Part shown: positions 24,576 to 35,332 of the stretch, piece after piece
Layout of the letters: each line of letters begins with the position of its first letter
How positions within the stretch are numbered: the first letter of the stretch is position 1
NCBI GenBank assembly: GCA_019096195.1
Contig: JAGTXK010000197.1
Span: forward strand, 62,001-126,000
Direction: 5' to 3'
DNA: 64,000 bases
Source: Boletus sp. NGJ
Taxonomy: Eukaryota; Basidiomycota; Agaricomycetes; Boletales; Boletaceae
The notes under the pieces: generated by a model
Database searches by the model: none
Told to the model about the DNA's origin: nothing
The model's input: the letters and a program-made list of their open reading frames with translations, nothing else
Made by a program: the position numbers and the translations under genes

Positions 24576-25060
24576 ATGACGGTCACTCCTATCACATCCA
24601 TTCCGGATTTTTTTTGTATCGTACGTATAAGAGCACAGGTTATAGCACCGCTCATATCGCTTCTAGATAAACAGCAACCAGGTCATTTTTATTGACTTTT
24701 GGGCAGAGTGGTGTGGATCATGCAGGGCAATCAAGCCCGTGTACGAGGGTCTATCCGACGATCGTGGTGCCGTCGCAACGTTTTACAGCGTGGATATAGA
24801 CAAGCGTGATGACATTAGCCATGAGGTCCGCGTTACCAACGTACGTTCAGATCCCCGTTACATCGCATCACACTGACAATGCCCTTGCAAAGATACCCAC
24901 CATTATCGCTTTCAAGGATGGGAATCCACTTGGAACAATAGTGGGTGCAGAACGGGACCCACTTGCTGTGCGTCTTCCCCTCGTGGACATGGAATTAGCG
25001 GATCTCTGATTTACCGTTCTATTTTAGGTGTTTGTCGCAAAACACGCTCCTATGGATTGA
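24576..25060 (+). CDS. Thioredoxin-like protein 1 (WCGSC active site)
   Basis: Thioredoxins reduce disulfides through a CxxC pair. Exons 24576-24620, 24682-24840, 24893-24967 and 25028-25060 total 312 nt, 103 residues plus stop, the normal family size. Exon 2 holds VIFIDFWAEWCGSCRAIKPV with the active site Cys-Gly-Ser-Cys, where the usual Pro is replaced by Ser. Exon 3 begins with the cis-proline segment IPTIIAFKDG. The last exon gives VFVAKHAPMD. Exon 1 is exactly 15 codons and exon 3 exactly 25 codons, as in the four related genes in this window. Both cysteines are present, so it should be redox active. Substitution at the Pro position is known in the family to shift redox potential. The protein has no signal peptide, so a cytosolic location is likely. 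Confidence 0.85.
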
Positions 25061-25155
25061 ATCTCGCCTCGTTACACCCAACCACGACGATACAATTACA
25101 GTGCTGTTGGTATTATCAAAAATACAAATGAAAGTTTGACGGCCGACCACCTCAT

Positions 25156-25922
25156 CTACGGCACAACCAAAGTCTCCTCAAACTCGACGGAGCTCTCGTC
25201 TCTCTTGAAGAAAGTCCTCCTGTTAGGTGAAACCCCGAGCTCCAGATAGTCCACCTCAAACGGCTCAATGAGCAACAACGCAAAATTCGACAGCGCTCTC
25301 ATCAAATTCTTCTCGTCCTCTTCGTTCTCCGCCTCGCCCAACTTGGGCAGCTTCACCGGCCACTTCTTCATCTCCTCCTCCCCACCTTTGAGCGGCGTAC
25401 CTGGGACGGGTCTACACCACGTCGCCTTCATATGACCACTCATCCGATCAAACATCTCCACCCGCTTCGCCTCCCAATCAAACCCCTCCTTCTCCAACTC
25501 CTCATACACAATCCCATCCCGCTCCGGATATGCTCTCCGATAATTCGGATCAGGTACGATCGACGCCCGTCCCGAGATTCGAAACTGCTCTACGGTGCTT
25601 GGCACCCAATACACGACCTCGACGAACCGTTCGCAGCTTAATTCTGTCACTTTGGGCATTCGGACGTCGGTCGTGGAGAGGATGAGTGGGAGGGTGGGGA
25701 GGGTGGATGCAGTGATGAAGGTGCGCTGGAGGAGTGATCGCACGCGCGGCGTGCCTGACGACGGATCAACCGTGGCGAGTTGCATGACTGTCATGTTATG
25801 CATGAAGGCAGTGAGGGGGGACAAACGTCGTCAGGCCGCTCAAGCTACTGACCTGCACTGTCTTCCTTCTGTTCTTTCTTCAGAGCATTAGCGAGAGCTT
25901 CATACCATCCTTTGCGTGCCAT
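25156..25922 (-). CDS. FMN-binding pyridoxamine 5'-phosphate oxidase-like protein, Alr4036 type
   Basis: A split-barrel FMN-binding protein. Exon 1 (ATG at 25922) encodes MARKGWYEALANALKKEQKE. An intron with a GTCAGT donor (about 25783-25853) leads to VMQLATVDPSSGTPRVRSLL, the family start of the flavin-binding barrel. Later segments are LILSTTDVRMPKV, VEVVYWVPSTVEQFRISGR and, near the end, FALLLIEPFEVDYLELG with the C-terminal arginines (NRRTFFKR). About 230 residues is normal for the fungal Alr4036 group, whose substrate is unknown. It is not the B6-pathway enzyme Pdx3. It lies tail-to-tail with thioredoxin-like gene 1, with only about 95 bases between stops. Confidence 0.87.
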
Positions 25923-26134
25923 GGCTTTTTGCTATTGGTTGGAATGGCGAAATGTCGTCGGACGTGTAATGCAGCACGGGCAAAGATTGTGGTTTGAGAA
26001 AGAGTTTGCACTGGATTATCTTATAGGATAGGGGATTACCGATTCCGGCCCAAACGACCAGACCCAGACATTGGCATTAGCTAACTTACCACCCATAATT
26101 TAGACTAGGGACTGACAACCTCCTGTGTAATGCT

Positions 26135-29100
26135 TCAACTCAACCCCTCCAAGTTCTCCCTAATCATCCGCACCCGCTGCTCCACCGCATCCAACACCTT
26201 GCCTATATTCGCCACCTCCGCCTGCACGTCCCCCACCGGCGCCGACGCCATCGGCACCGAAAACCCCCCACCTGCCCTCGCCCGTTCCACCGCCAACTCC
26301 TCCCATATACCCGCAATCACACCCTGCAACCACCGCTCCTTCTCCTCCGCCCGCTTCATCTCCTTCCGCCTTCCTACCTCCTCTCGATTCCCAACCAACG
26401 CCAACGTCCACACGTTACTAAACACCAGCAACACGATCACGAACCACAGAATCGTCGTCGAGGAGGATTGTTCCCAAGCTTCTTTGACGAGCTCGAGAGC
26501 CCCCTTGGTGGATCGTGCGGCGACGTTGTAGGCACCGTCGAACGTGTCGTAGGCCCATTGCATGCCACGCCGGTTCCGATCGCGTTCTCGCGCTTTACGG
26601 GCTTCTTGGGCTGATATCGACAAGGCGGTACCTCCGATGACTTCGGCGAGCGGCGTGATGGGTTCGACGGGGGCAACCACAGTGGGATCAAGCCCCTCCG
26701 GAATGAACTCTGCCTGATGCTCTTGAATATACATCCGCATTGCCTTGTCCAAATCGGAATGATAGACCTTCTGCCCCTCAATCGCGGATTTTTCAATGAG
26801 ACCTGGAAAGTCGGGAGTTGTTCAGTATCAGGATAGATGAACGAAGACCGATAAATTACCCTTGATGAAACTTCTCCCGGTCCACTCCACTTGCGTCGAG
26901 ACGATGACGCGAGTCGTGATGGAGCTCGCCCACATGAGACATGTTCGGGTCTTGACCACGAAAACGCCGCCGCTCGGTACGTCCGGCGTTTTGGTACTCG
27001 TGAGCATCACCACATGGTCCTCAAAGTCGCAATGCACAGCTTCATCATGAATCTCACATTTAGTCTGTCTAGGGCCGACGCTATTGTTGAGTGGCTTAAT
27101 GTACGACATGTTGCGTTGGAGAAGCTTGGAAGCTTGGCCGATGGGCGCCCAGTCCGATATTTGGACATCTGAATAACAACATTAGCATAAGGAATAGAGA
27201 TTACTGCCGAGATACGTACCGTTCAGCTTTTGATCCACCTTCATAAAATCTTTGATGAAGCCGCTCGCGAACATGAGGTTATATATTTTGTCAGGGGTGC
27301 CTGGCAGAACAGTCTCGAGTGCCAATTCGTTGAGGTGACCGCCATTTTTTGAGCATGTACAATGAGTTACTTTGTTGGCTCCTGGGACAACACCCTCTTT
27401 CCCGCATCCTTCCGAAATAGAGATACTCGTAGCTATAGAAGTCAGGTCCCGAAGAGATGCGTTACGACTGTCTATCAGCTCGAGGGTATCCTCTGGAGGT
27501 GCATCGGGTCGTGCAAGTCGCCAGATGTTGAGGATGACATCATAGGTTGTATCCCGGGAAAGGAAGGATGCAAACGTGTATTTGGCTTGACGGGTCGTGA
27601 TCTGTATAGCATTCGGAATGACGAACGCTGTCATCTTCTTCTCCAGCCCAGTGATCTCATATATAGGAATAGACAACTATCACAATGGGATCCATCAGAA
27701 TGTGAGGCGCATCAACTGAGCGTACACGTACGTCGGTGATCCAACCAAAGATGTTGGCGTGGAAGCATATATGATTTTCAGAAATGTATAACCGGCCTTG
27801 GATTAAAATCTCTCGTTGTAGCGCACAGCCGTAATCTGATCATGGGTTCTAAGCGGAGCGCCTCGCAGAGATATGGATATGCTTCACCTTCAATAAGATA
27901 GTCTCCCTCGGGAATATTAGGGAAGAGTTCATGAAAGTCTGCGTTTCGCTTGCTACTGGCGACAGCGAACCCGGTGACCGGGATATCTTGTTCGTTCAAG
28001 TCTAGCTCATCACTCGACGAACCTGATTCGTCCCCACTAGAAGTAAAGGTATCTCCATCCGAGAAATCACTCCTACTTAGTGATATGTTTGGAGAGCGCG
28101 TCAGGGCAGGAGAGCGCTTCGATGCTGCTGGGTGTGGGTGTGTTTGAATGGAATGCGACGAGCCCCCCCTTGATTTGGTGCCATTCACAGAGAGCGTTGA
28201 CCTTGACCCGGAGACAGGGGTAGGGAGAGGTGGTACAGGTGGTACTAGAGGCGCGTTGGACATGGGTGTTCCGGATGCTGTGTAACGACGACCAGACTGT
28301 CTGCGCCGGGGGCTCTTCTGTTTTTTTGAACTCGTCGCAGAGCGTACAGATTTAGCGTCACCGTCGCTCACCGCTCCGAGAAGCTCTTGTGATTGGGCTT
28401 TCCGGGAGGCAAATGATGCGGGAGAATCGACGACTGTATTTGGTACTGGGACGAGAGGGTCCTCGTGGCGACCAGCTTGATGTTGAACGTCAATGACGCT
28501 GTGTCTGTCTGTCGTACTTTGGTCAGTGTTTAGGGGAGGCGGAGGCTGTGTTGTGCCGCGCATCGAACGATTGGAAGGTTTTTTTCTGACGTGCGCTTGT
28601 TGTGAATGGGAGCGCGCAGTTTGCTTGTCGAAAAAGCCTTTAAGGTTGCCTGTAGAGGAAGCAGGAGAGAGTTGACGAGGAGAACCGCTAGAGGAACCGG
28701 CAGAGTGTGATGAAACCCAGTCGGGGGCTTGGTTGGGACGACCAGGTGTGGGTGTAAGCTCCGTCTCGTCAGATGTTATGTCACTCGTCGGACGCGCAGC
28801 AAGCGAGACCTCGTGCCTATCTGGAATATGCCGTTCGCGTTCCTGCGAGCGAACACGTCGGTGCTGTAACGACGCTTGGTGGACTTGTTCGATGGAAGGT
28901 TTGTAGCCACTGGCGTACACGGAGAGGTCTGACTCGGTTGTGCGAGGTGAAGGGGGGGTGACGCCGATTTTTACGCTGCCAGAGGAGTTTGATGAGGCAG
29001 CATCTTCATAAGGGGAGAGACGAGGAGAGGGTGGATGTGACATCGTTTGAAAGTGAGGGTGAGCAGGCATCGATGTGGGTGGCGATGCTACGCCTTGTTC

Positions 29101-29184
29101 GTCACTCGAAAACCGCCCATTGATACTCGGAGTCTGTGATGGTGGTGTGTTTTTGACAAACTTTGAAAAGAAATTGGGCGGCAT
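26135..29184 (-). CDS. LAM/GRAMD1-type GRAM-VASt protein (ER contact-site sterol transfer)
   Basis: This order of domains marks the Lam/Ysp2/GRAMD1 family, ER-anchored proteins that carry sterol at membrane contact sites. Exon 1 (27880-29184) encodes a long Ser/Pro-rich disordered N-terminus and the start of the GRAM domain (NADFHELFPNIPEGDYLIE). The domain continues across introns (LIQGRLYISENHICFHANIF, EKKMTAFVIPNAIQITT, FASFLSRDTTYDVI). The VASt domain, a StART-like lipid-binding fold, runs over about 26840-27330: LALETVLPGTPDKIYNLMFA, then MSYIKPLNNSVGPRQTKCEI. One transmembrane helix, TTILWFVIVLLVFSNVWTLALV, lies near 26400-26460 and is followed by a coiled coil at the C-terminus. The ATG at 29184 is the only good start. 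A single VASt is present, unlike yeast Lam2/Lam4, which carry two. Confidence 0.9.
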
Positions 29185-29910
29185 GGGCTATTATAGATTA
29201 ATGGCAGTCAGTGAGTTGCTGGCTGAACCCTGGTCGTCGCACTGACCTCTGTTCAAGCCACCGATCTGAGTGTAACCCTCGTCGTCAACGTCGTTGGATG
29301 TGTCTGGATTATTCGGCGTGAGGGGCAACGAGCATCAGACAGCTAAGACGATGGTCACGGTCGTATGAGCTTGTCATCCACCGAAAACGGTGGTGCTTCC
29401 GTTGGCAAGCAAAACTCCGCCCTGTTACCCTGTGTATGATGACAGAACCAACGTATCTTTGCCTCTCCCTCTGGCAGGTTGGGTTATAAAGCTCGCTCCC
29501 TTGGTTGGAACGAACGAAGAAAATTGTTGACTTTGTCAGTAACTTCCCTGGAGAATGAGCGCTAGCCTGATCAGATCGAACAGTTGCCGGACCGACGCTG
29601 GGCGTTGCGCAGCACACCCACCAACAGCATCAACGAATCGCGATGATCACAATTTCTGTGTACCATTTCGTCAAGAATGCTTCCAAGACTCTCTGGTAGA
29701 CGAAAGCAGGCGATGTCCTCTTCTACTTGAACAGTGATTATATTGATATTGTTCCCAAGGGAGTACAGCATAAACTCTCCGAGTTAACTCCACACCCCAA
29801 CGTCTTTGCTTCTTCCCCATATTAATGACATTGAACTCGTCGCGGCAGGACCGACTTTACTCCTTTCGCTTCGTCGTCAAATTTCATACTCTCGAGTGTG
29901 CTCTTTCTCC
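29185..29910. other. Divergent region between the GRAM-VASt gene and thioredoxin-like gene 2
   Basis: About 725 bases separate the divergent starts. A TTATAAAG element at about 29484 lies too far from either ATG to be a confident TATA box. No coding candidate survives inspection. Confidence 0.35.
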
Positions 29911-30438
29911 ATGGCTCAAAATACTATCAACAACTTCGAGGAGTTCAATAACATAGTGAGTCTCTACAGAAGAGCCCGTCTCGCAGAAACTTTGAAGCCA
30001 AACATCACTGACAAACTGTCCCGTACTGCAGATCAACAATGGGCGGGTCGTCGTCATCGACTTTCACGCAAGTTGGAGTGACTGCTCCCAGCTCTCGGGC
30101 CAACAGCTATCGAACTCTTCGGAAACGTTCAAGCGTCTTGGGGTGGATTTCTACAGCGTCAATATCGACGAAGCAGACGACGTCGTCCTTGAGGCTGATG
30201 TACGAGTGGTATGTAAACGCAAGCTTCCATGACAGCTGATGGCTTGAAAATTCTGCTGTGGGGTACAGGTGCCTACCTTTATGGTTTTCAAAGACGGAAA
30301 CAAGGTTGGATATGGAGAGGGCGTGGGTGCGGGGAATCTCCATGTCAGTGGATCTTTGCAACTCCATGCGTGCTGTGACCCTGGACGCGATTACAGAAAC
30401 TCATGGGATCACATATGGCCGGGCAGCCTTTCAAGTAA
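29911..30438 (+). CDS. Thioredoxin-fold protein 2 lacking both active-site cysteines (WSDCS)
   Basis: Exons 29911-29955, 30032-30208, 30269-30343 and 30397-30438 give 339 nt, 112 residues plus stop. The fold is clear: VVVIDFHASW, FYSVNIDEADDV, then cis-proline segment VPTFMVFKDGNKVG. Where its relatives read WCGxC, this copy reads W-S-D-C-S, so both catalytic cysteines are serine and a single Cys sits at the usual Pro position. It cannot run the normal dithiol reaction. It may be a binding scaffold, a one-cysteine protein, or a gene losing function. The reading frame, the four splice pairs and the 45-nt and 75-nt exon lengths are all intact, which argues against simple decay. Confidence 0.8.
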
Positions 30439-30973
30439 AGAAGTGAAATCAGTACTAGTATAGCGTGTCTGGATAGAGCACGTGATGAAAAATCAACCCC
30501 TGTCTTTCACCAGATCGATGCATGGATGAGGCATGGCTGTCAAAGAAATAATTTTTTTTATGTATCTCCATTACATGTTCTTCTTTGTAGCGGCTCGGGT
30601 ACCATCGACGATATCGGTCCCACGGGTCATGAGAAAGACCGGAGATACTCTTGATAGAGTACCTCAGGACACGGCTGGCTTCACGGGGCAACGTGGAGGA
30701 CATCATGCCACTATCCTGAGCGTATGCGATCCACGCTGTTCATGACGAGCGCGAGGCGTTGCGACCCGAGGGATCAGCAAGGAACAATTATTTGATCGAA
30801 TATTGATGGGGAGAAACGTCCTAATATAGTACTTGATAATCCAAATAGGGTGTTATCCTAGTTAAAATGGGAAATTGTGTTTGTACACGAGGACATAGTT
30901 TAAACGGCTCGGCGTGCCATTCGCAGCGAGTTCACTCACTCACTCACTTGCTCGTTCTTTCCTGCCAGGATTC
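30439..30973. other. Intergenic region upstream of the Ser/Pro/Gly-rich gene
   Basis: About 535 bases between two genes in the same direction. A T9 run sits near 30551-30559. Just before the next ATG there is a CA-rich stretch with repeated TCACTCAC units (about 30930-30950). No further gene is seen. Confidence 0.4.
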
Positions 30974-33900
30974 ATGCCTCTCCTTGGTGGGCTTTTTCAC
31001 AAACGAAACGCCCCCTCAAGACAGGTTTTCGCCAGTGGCCCATCCACCGCAACCGAGTCCGTAGCGTCCTCGACCAGCAATAAAGATTCGACCGACGGTG
31101 ACCATGTCCTCCCAGACAAGTCCCTCCCACCACCCTCACCCATATACAACTTGTCCGCCGCAGCCTCGTCCAGCAAGCTTAAGCTCCCCTTCCGCCGCAA
31201 GGCAGCAGCTCCTCCCAAGGCAGATCCCAAAGCCACCCCCCACTCGGTCGTCTCTCTCAACGATGCACCATCTCCGTACATATCAAGTGTGACTTCCGAT
31301 TCTGGTCATGGCCTCCCACCACCACCTCGCAAGTCGTCCTTCTTTGGCGTTCACCATGAATCACTCCAATCCATTCATTCTCTTCCTAACGACTCATCCA
31401 GTCGTGTCCATCATGATACCCCCAGTAGACCATCTTCCGACGTCCATAGCGAATCTCGTTCGCCCCCCGCTAGTCAAGTACACAAAAAATCTCCAGGCTT
31501 ACTTTCTTGGGCCAGAGAGCGCACAAAATCCAAGCCGCTACCACCCTCTTCGGCCATGTCATCTGTACCTTCGACCAGTTCTTCCGTCAACGACTCATCG
31601 TCCTTCAATCTCAAGTCCTTTCGTCACGTTCGTGCAGACTCTCCAGCTACTTCTCCAGAAAAATCCACACAATCTTTGTCAAATTCACTCCTCGCTCCGC
31701 CCCGCCCACGGCCGAGAGGCGATAGCGTCGCGTCTGACTCTTCCCAAAGGATATCTGTTGCAGCATTCAGGGAAGCCCAGGCTCGCAGCCGTACCAATTC
31801 TCCCGTTCCTTCATTCCGCCCCCCCATCCACTGCGGATACCCTCCGCGTAGATGGCAACGGTAGGAAACGTGCCTCCACAGTTTCTGTCGTCTTGGGCAC
31901 TGATTCCCCACAACCGAACAAGAACGTTGCCGCTGTACCGAGGCTCAACCTTCGGCCCGGATCTTCCGCTCTAGACGCACCTTCGGATGATTCCGAATCA
32001 GAAGAAGATGAAGAGGTTGATAGCGATGGCGAACCCGTCCCGAAACCCGGTCGGAAACGGACAATAACACGCCGCGCCGACGAGACTCGCGCACGTTCCA
32101 ATGCAGGGCACCGTTCTGTACCTAGCTCTAATAGTCAAATCTCACACACTCGACAAGATCCTCCCAAGTCGGATCAGGCGCCGTTTACTCGGCCACGCGC
32201 TTCTGTTTCAACAAGTGCGTTGACGCCCAGCGGAGCGGCACGCAGAGCCTCAATCTTGGCAGCAACCAACTCATATTCTAATTCATATGGTAAGGCGCAA
32301 GGTTTATAATGATTATTGTGCACTTAAATCTTGTTTCCACCAATTTAGCACAATCTAAGCACTCGTCGCGCAAACAAAAAGACGACACTGACGAGTCAAC
32401 CGACTCTTCCGATATGGATTCCGAAGATATGCCTTTGTCTGATTTGGTCGCCCCACGGCGTCCTGGGAGCACAGCCTCTACTCAGTCCGGTAGCCGACCT
32501 CGGGCGCCGCCAAAGCCGCTCATCGACATCAAATCTCTGGCTGGCGGGCCACCACTGCTGACGCCTATCTTGCGGCATGAAGACTCGATCAAGAACCTTA
32601 ATACGACGCGCAAAGAACAGGACGTTGAGAAGGACCAACCGTTTTCTATCCCCGCAGTCCTCGCACTTTCTTCCCCGACTTCGCCCCCCATATCCCCATC
32701 TGCGAGTAAGCAGAATACCACGGCAGTCGACAAGGCCGCAGCTTCAGCGCATCATGATCGCAGATCTAGCAGCGACGTGCCCGCTAAAGAACCTGACCAC
32801 GATGAGGATCTCATGAATGCTATTCGGTTAGTAGGCGCTCTGGATAAGGAACCCGATCAACCACCCGGGGCTTCCAATTCCTCTGTCAAGTCACCCTCTG
32901 ACCGCATTGTACCTACCCCCATCCGGGAACGTGAACCTCCCACATCGTTTACCGTCCTCTCCAGACCTCCTCAAAGGCATAGTACCGTCGAGACATTGGC
33001 GTCGCTTTCACCGGCCTCGCAAACCCTCTTCAACGTTGCACCCCGCGCGCTTCCTTCACAGCCTGAAACAAGCGCTCGACAACGACCGCCAACGACGATT
33101 AATCCCACTGCTCAGAATGACAGGTCAGACGCAGTGTCTGTTTGTTCCGCTGCCAGGTCATCGACGTCGCGGAGTTCCTCTCGTTTTCCACCTGTGCCCC
33201 TTATCCATACGATACCTGACTCCCCTTCGGTCAAGGAAGATTACAAGCCCAGTCGCCCTCGCGCCACCTCACGTGCCTCCGTGGTCGAGGGTCGTTCGCA
33301 CTCTCGGTCCGCTAAGCTTGCACCTGCCATGTCCTCGACGACAAATAAAATGGTATCGCACAGATTCCAGCCATCATTGATGCCTCAACGTCCCTTTGCA
33401 AGCAACGGTTCCATCCTAGGAGAAAGCCCTGCGGGGAGCTCTACCGGTGACTCGAGCAGCGGACGTGCGCCGTTCACGCCACGGGATGGTAGTGATATTG
33501 GTGTGCGGTCAAAGGACGATGCCGGTGATGACGTGGGTTCTACGCTAAAAGCTCGGGGACATGCGAAGAAGTCGAGCGTGACGTTTGAAGATCCGCAGCC
33601 CATCCATGGTCGGGAGCGGGCAAAGACGGACCTCACCGATGAGCAGAGAACGCGAGAACGGAGACGCAGTGAGGCCAAGGCTGCAATCGAGGTTAGCTTG
33701 TCGTCGTCGTCTGATCTCATCATTCTGATCAGCTGAATCTTTTAGCTTGGCAAGATCGTTAATGGCCGTGGGCCGCTGGTGCACGATGACCCCGACGAAG
33801 ACGCGGAGCTGCGTGGTCATAATCCAACGATCAATGTGACGATGGAGAATGGTGCCAATGGTACGATCCAACCTGGATGGGCACCTTGGCAGCACCCCAT

Positions 33901-34579
33901 GGCCAGTAGCGTGCCACCAATGGTTCCACCTCAATTCGGCAACGATCCTGCGTACCTTGCTGCACATCAACGGGCTCTTTTTATCGCGAAACAAGCGTAC
34001 CAGATGGCTGTCGCGCAGCAAGCGATGCAGATGGCGGGTGAAGAATGGGAGCGCAGCTCGAATGTCGGGTTCGGGAGTGGTGGCTCGGTGTATGGAGGTG
34101 GGAGCGGTGGGAGCATCTACGGCGGAGGGGGTGGGGGGAGCGTCTACGGTGGAGGGAGTGGGGGGAGCGTGTATGGTCCTATGGGTGGCATGGCGCCGAT
34201 GGGCATGATGAGTGTGCCCAACATGGGGATGCTCATGCCGCCCAGCCAATGGGGCAGAAGCTCCGTGGCCTTCCCGAGCGCCACTCCCTCTCCCTATGGT
34301 GGTATCAGCAGCTCGCAGAGTGAATATGGAGGTGCCGGAGGCTGGGGCTCACGGAGTGTCTATGGCGACTCGTTTGGGCCCTCTCCCTCTCGTCCAAACC
34401 AAGGAGGAAACGGTGTTCCTAATAGCGCTGCGAGCGCGTATGGGGGTAGCTCAAGACCTCGCGCTTGGACAGGCGTTACGCCTCCATCGACATCGTCAGG
34501 GCAGTCGACAAGAACGTCCGGGAAAACCCCAGTACGGAGTCGAGCGGCACCACCGTCGAGCTGGAAGAATAGCCGGTGA
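30974..34579 (+). CDS. Conserved Ser/Pro-rich protein with Gly-rich SVYGGG repeats, unknown function
   Basis: A long, mostly disordered protein. It starts MPLLGGLFHKRNAPSRQVFA, a short conserved basic N-terminus. Ser/Pro-rich stretches follow, with an acidic patch (DDSESEEDEEVDSDGE) and KKSSVTFEDP. The most conserved-looking part is near 33650-34060: ERRRSEAKAAIE-LGKIVNG, then PAYLAAHQRALFIAKQAY and AVAQQAMQMAGEEWERSS. A glycine-rich tandem repeat (SVYGGGSGG units, about 34078-34170) and a Ser/Tyr/Gly-rich tail ending SSWKNSR complete it. Introns are clear at 32290-32348 and about 33691-33744. A frame change between about 31790 and 31855 needs either a 61-nt intron (31791-31851, GTACCA...GTAG) or a one-base difference in a C7 run. 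I recognise no domain. A decayed copy lies at 42.2-43.7 kb. Confidence 0.7.
34078..34172 (+). repeat. Gly-rich coding tandem repeat (SVYGGGSGG units)
   Basis: About four imperfect units of roughly 24 nt each encode S-V/I-Y-G-G-G-x-G-G in the Ser/Pro/Gly-rich gene. The decayed copy at 42.8 kb lacks the array, so it has contracted or expanded since the duplication. Confidence 0.8.
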
Positions 34580-35332
34580 TGTCCCAACCTCGTCTCTGCA
34601 TCCTGATGTTCGTGGATCGACGCTCACTGCAGTCACTCGTTTAAATAATCACTATTTCCCTAATCTCTCGCAGCATTATTTTAACACCCTTTTTTCTTTA
34701 TATCCTCATCGATTTGCCCCGCTTGCTCATTCCTTTCTTTCCTATTTTTCTCAGTTCTCTTTTCACATCATGATTGGCGCAAATTTCTAGCATTGTTCTT
34801 GGACGCTCTCCATTCATTTGGCTCGATCACACACGTCCTTTTCTTTTCCCCCGCTCTCGATTTGGATGATGTTTCATTGTCGATGATCTCCTACTTTTTT
34901 TTCGATTTTGGTGGTTTTTCTGCTACTGCACACGCGCTCATTATTTCTTTCTACAAATGAGGAATGTAAGGTCGACAGGCTTATTTGTCCAGATGCGTGA
35001 TTGAGGGGAAACGTGCAACAGAACGACTCGGTGATTGGGCCGTCGGTTGAGAGTACGGTGTGTCACGAGCCTGTGATGAAGTTTGGAGTTCATGGATCTA
35101 CAAAGTCATCTCTATCATCACTCGTACTGATCATGCTGTGAGATACACGAACTCGACGAATTTGTGGTGAATGTTCCACTTACTCTTGGTGGTACGGTGT
35201 AGTATCGACATGCAATGCATTCAAACACCTCAATCAATGTGTCTCGTCGTTTGTGCTTGGGCGACAGCACAACAGCCACATCGGATATCTGATCGAAAGT
35301 CTGAGGGTACCATACCCTGATTCTTCCTGGCG
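34580..35332. other. 3' flank of the Ser/Pro/Gly-rich gene, start of the duplicated block
   Basis: About 750 bases. The first 400 match the flank of the decayed copy at 43.3-43.7 kb (shared TTTAAT...CTCTCGCAGCAT and CATTGTTCT-GGACGCTCTC segments). The last 130 (35203-35332) match 43978-44096 closely. No gene of its own. Confidence 0.6.

Noticed and set aside
29309-29771. Open frames between the GRAM-VASt gene and thioredoxin-like gene 2
   Set aside because: They overlap on both strands, lack good starts and show no conserved protein features.
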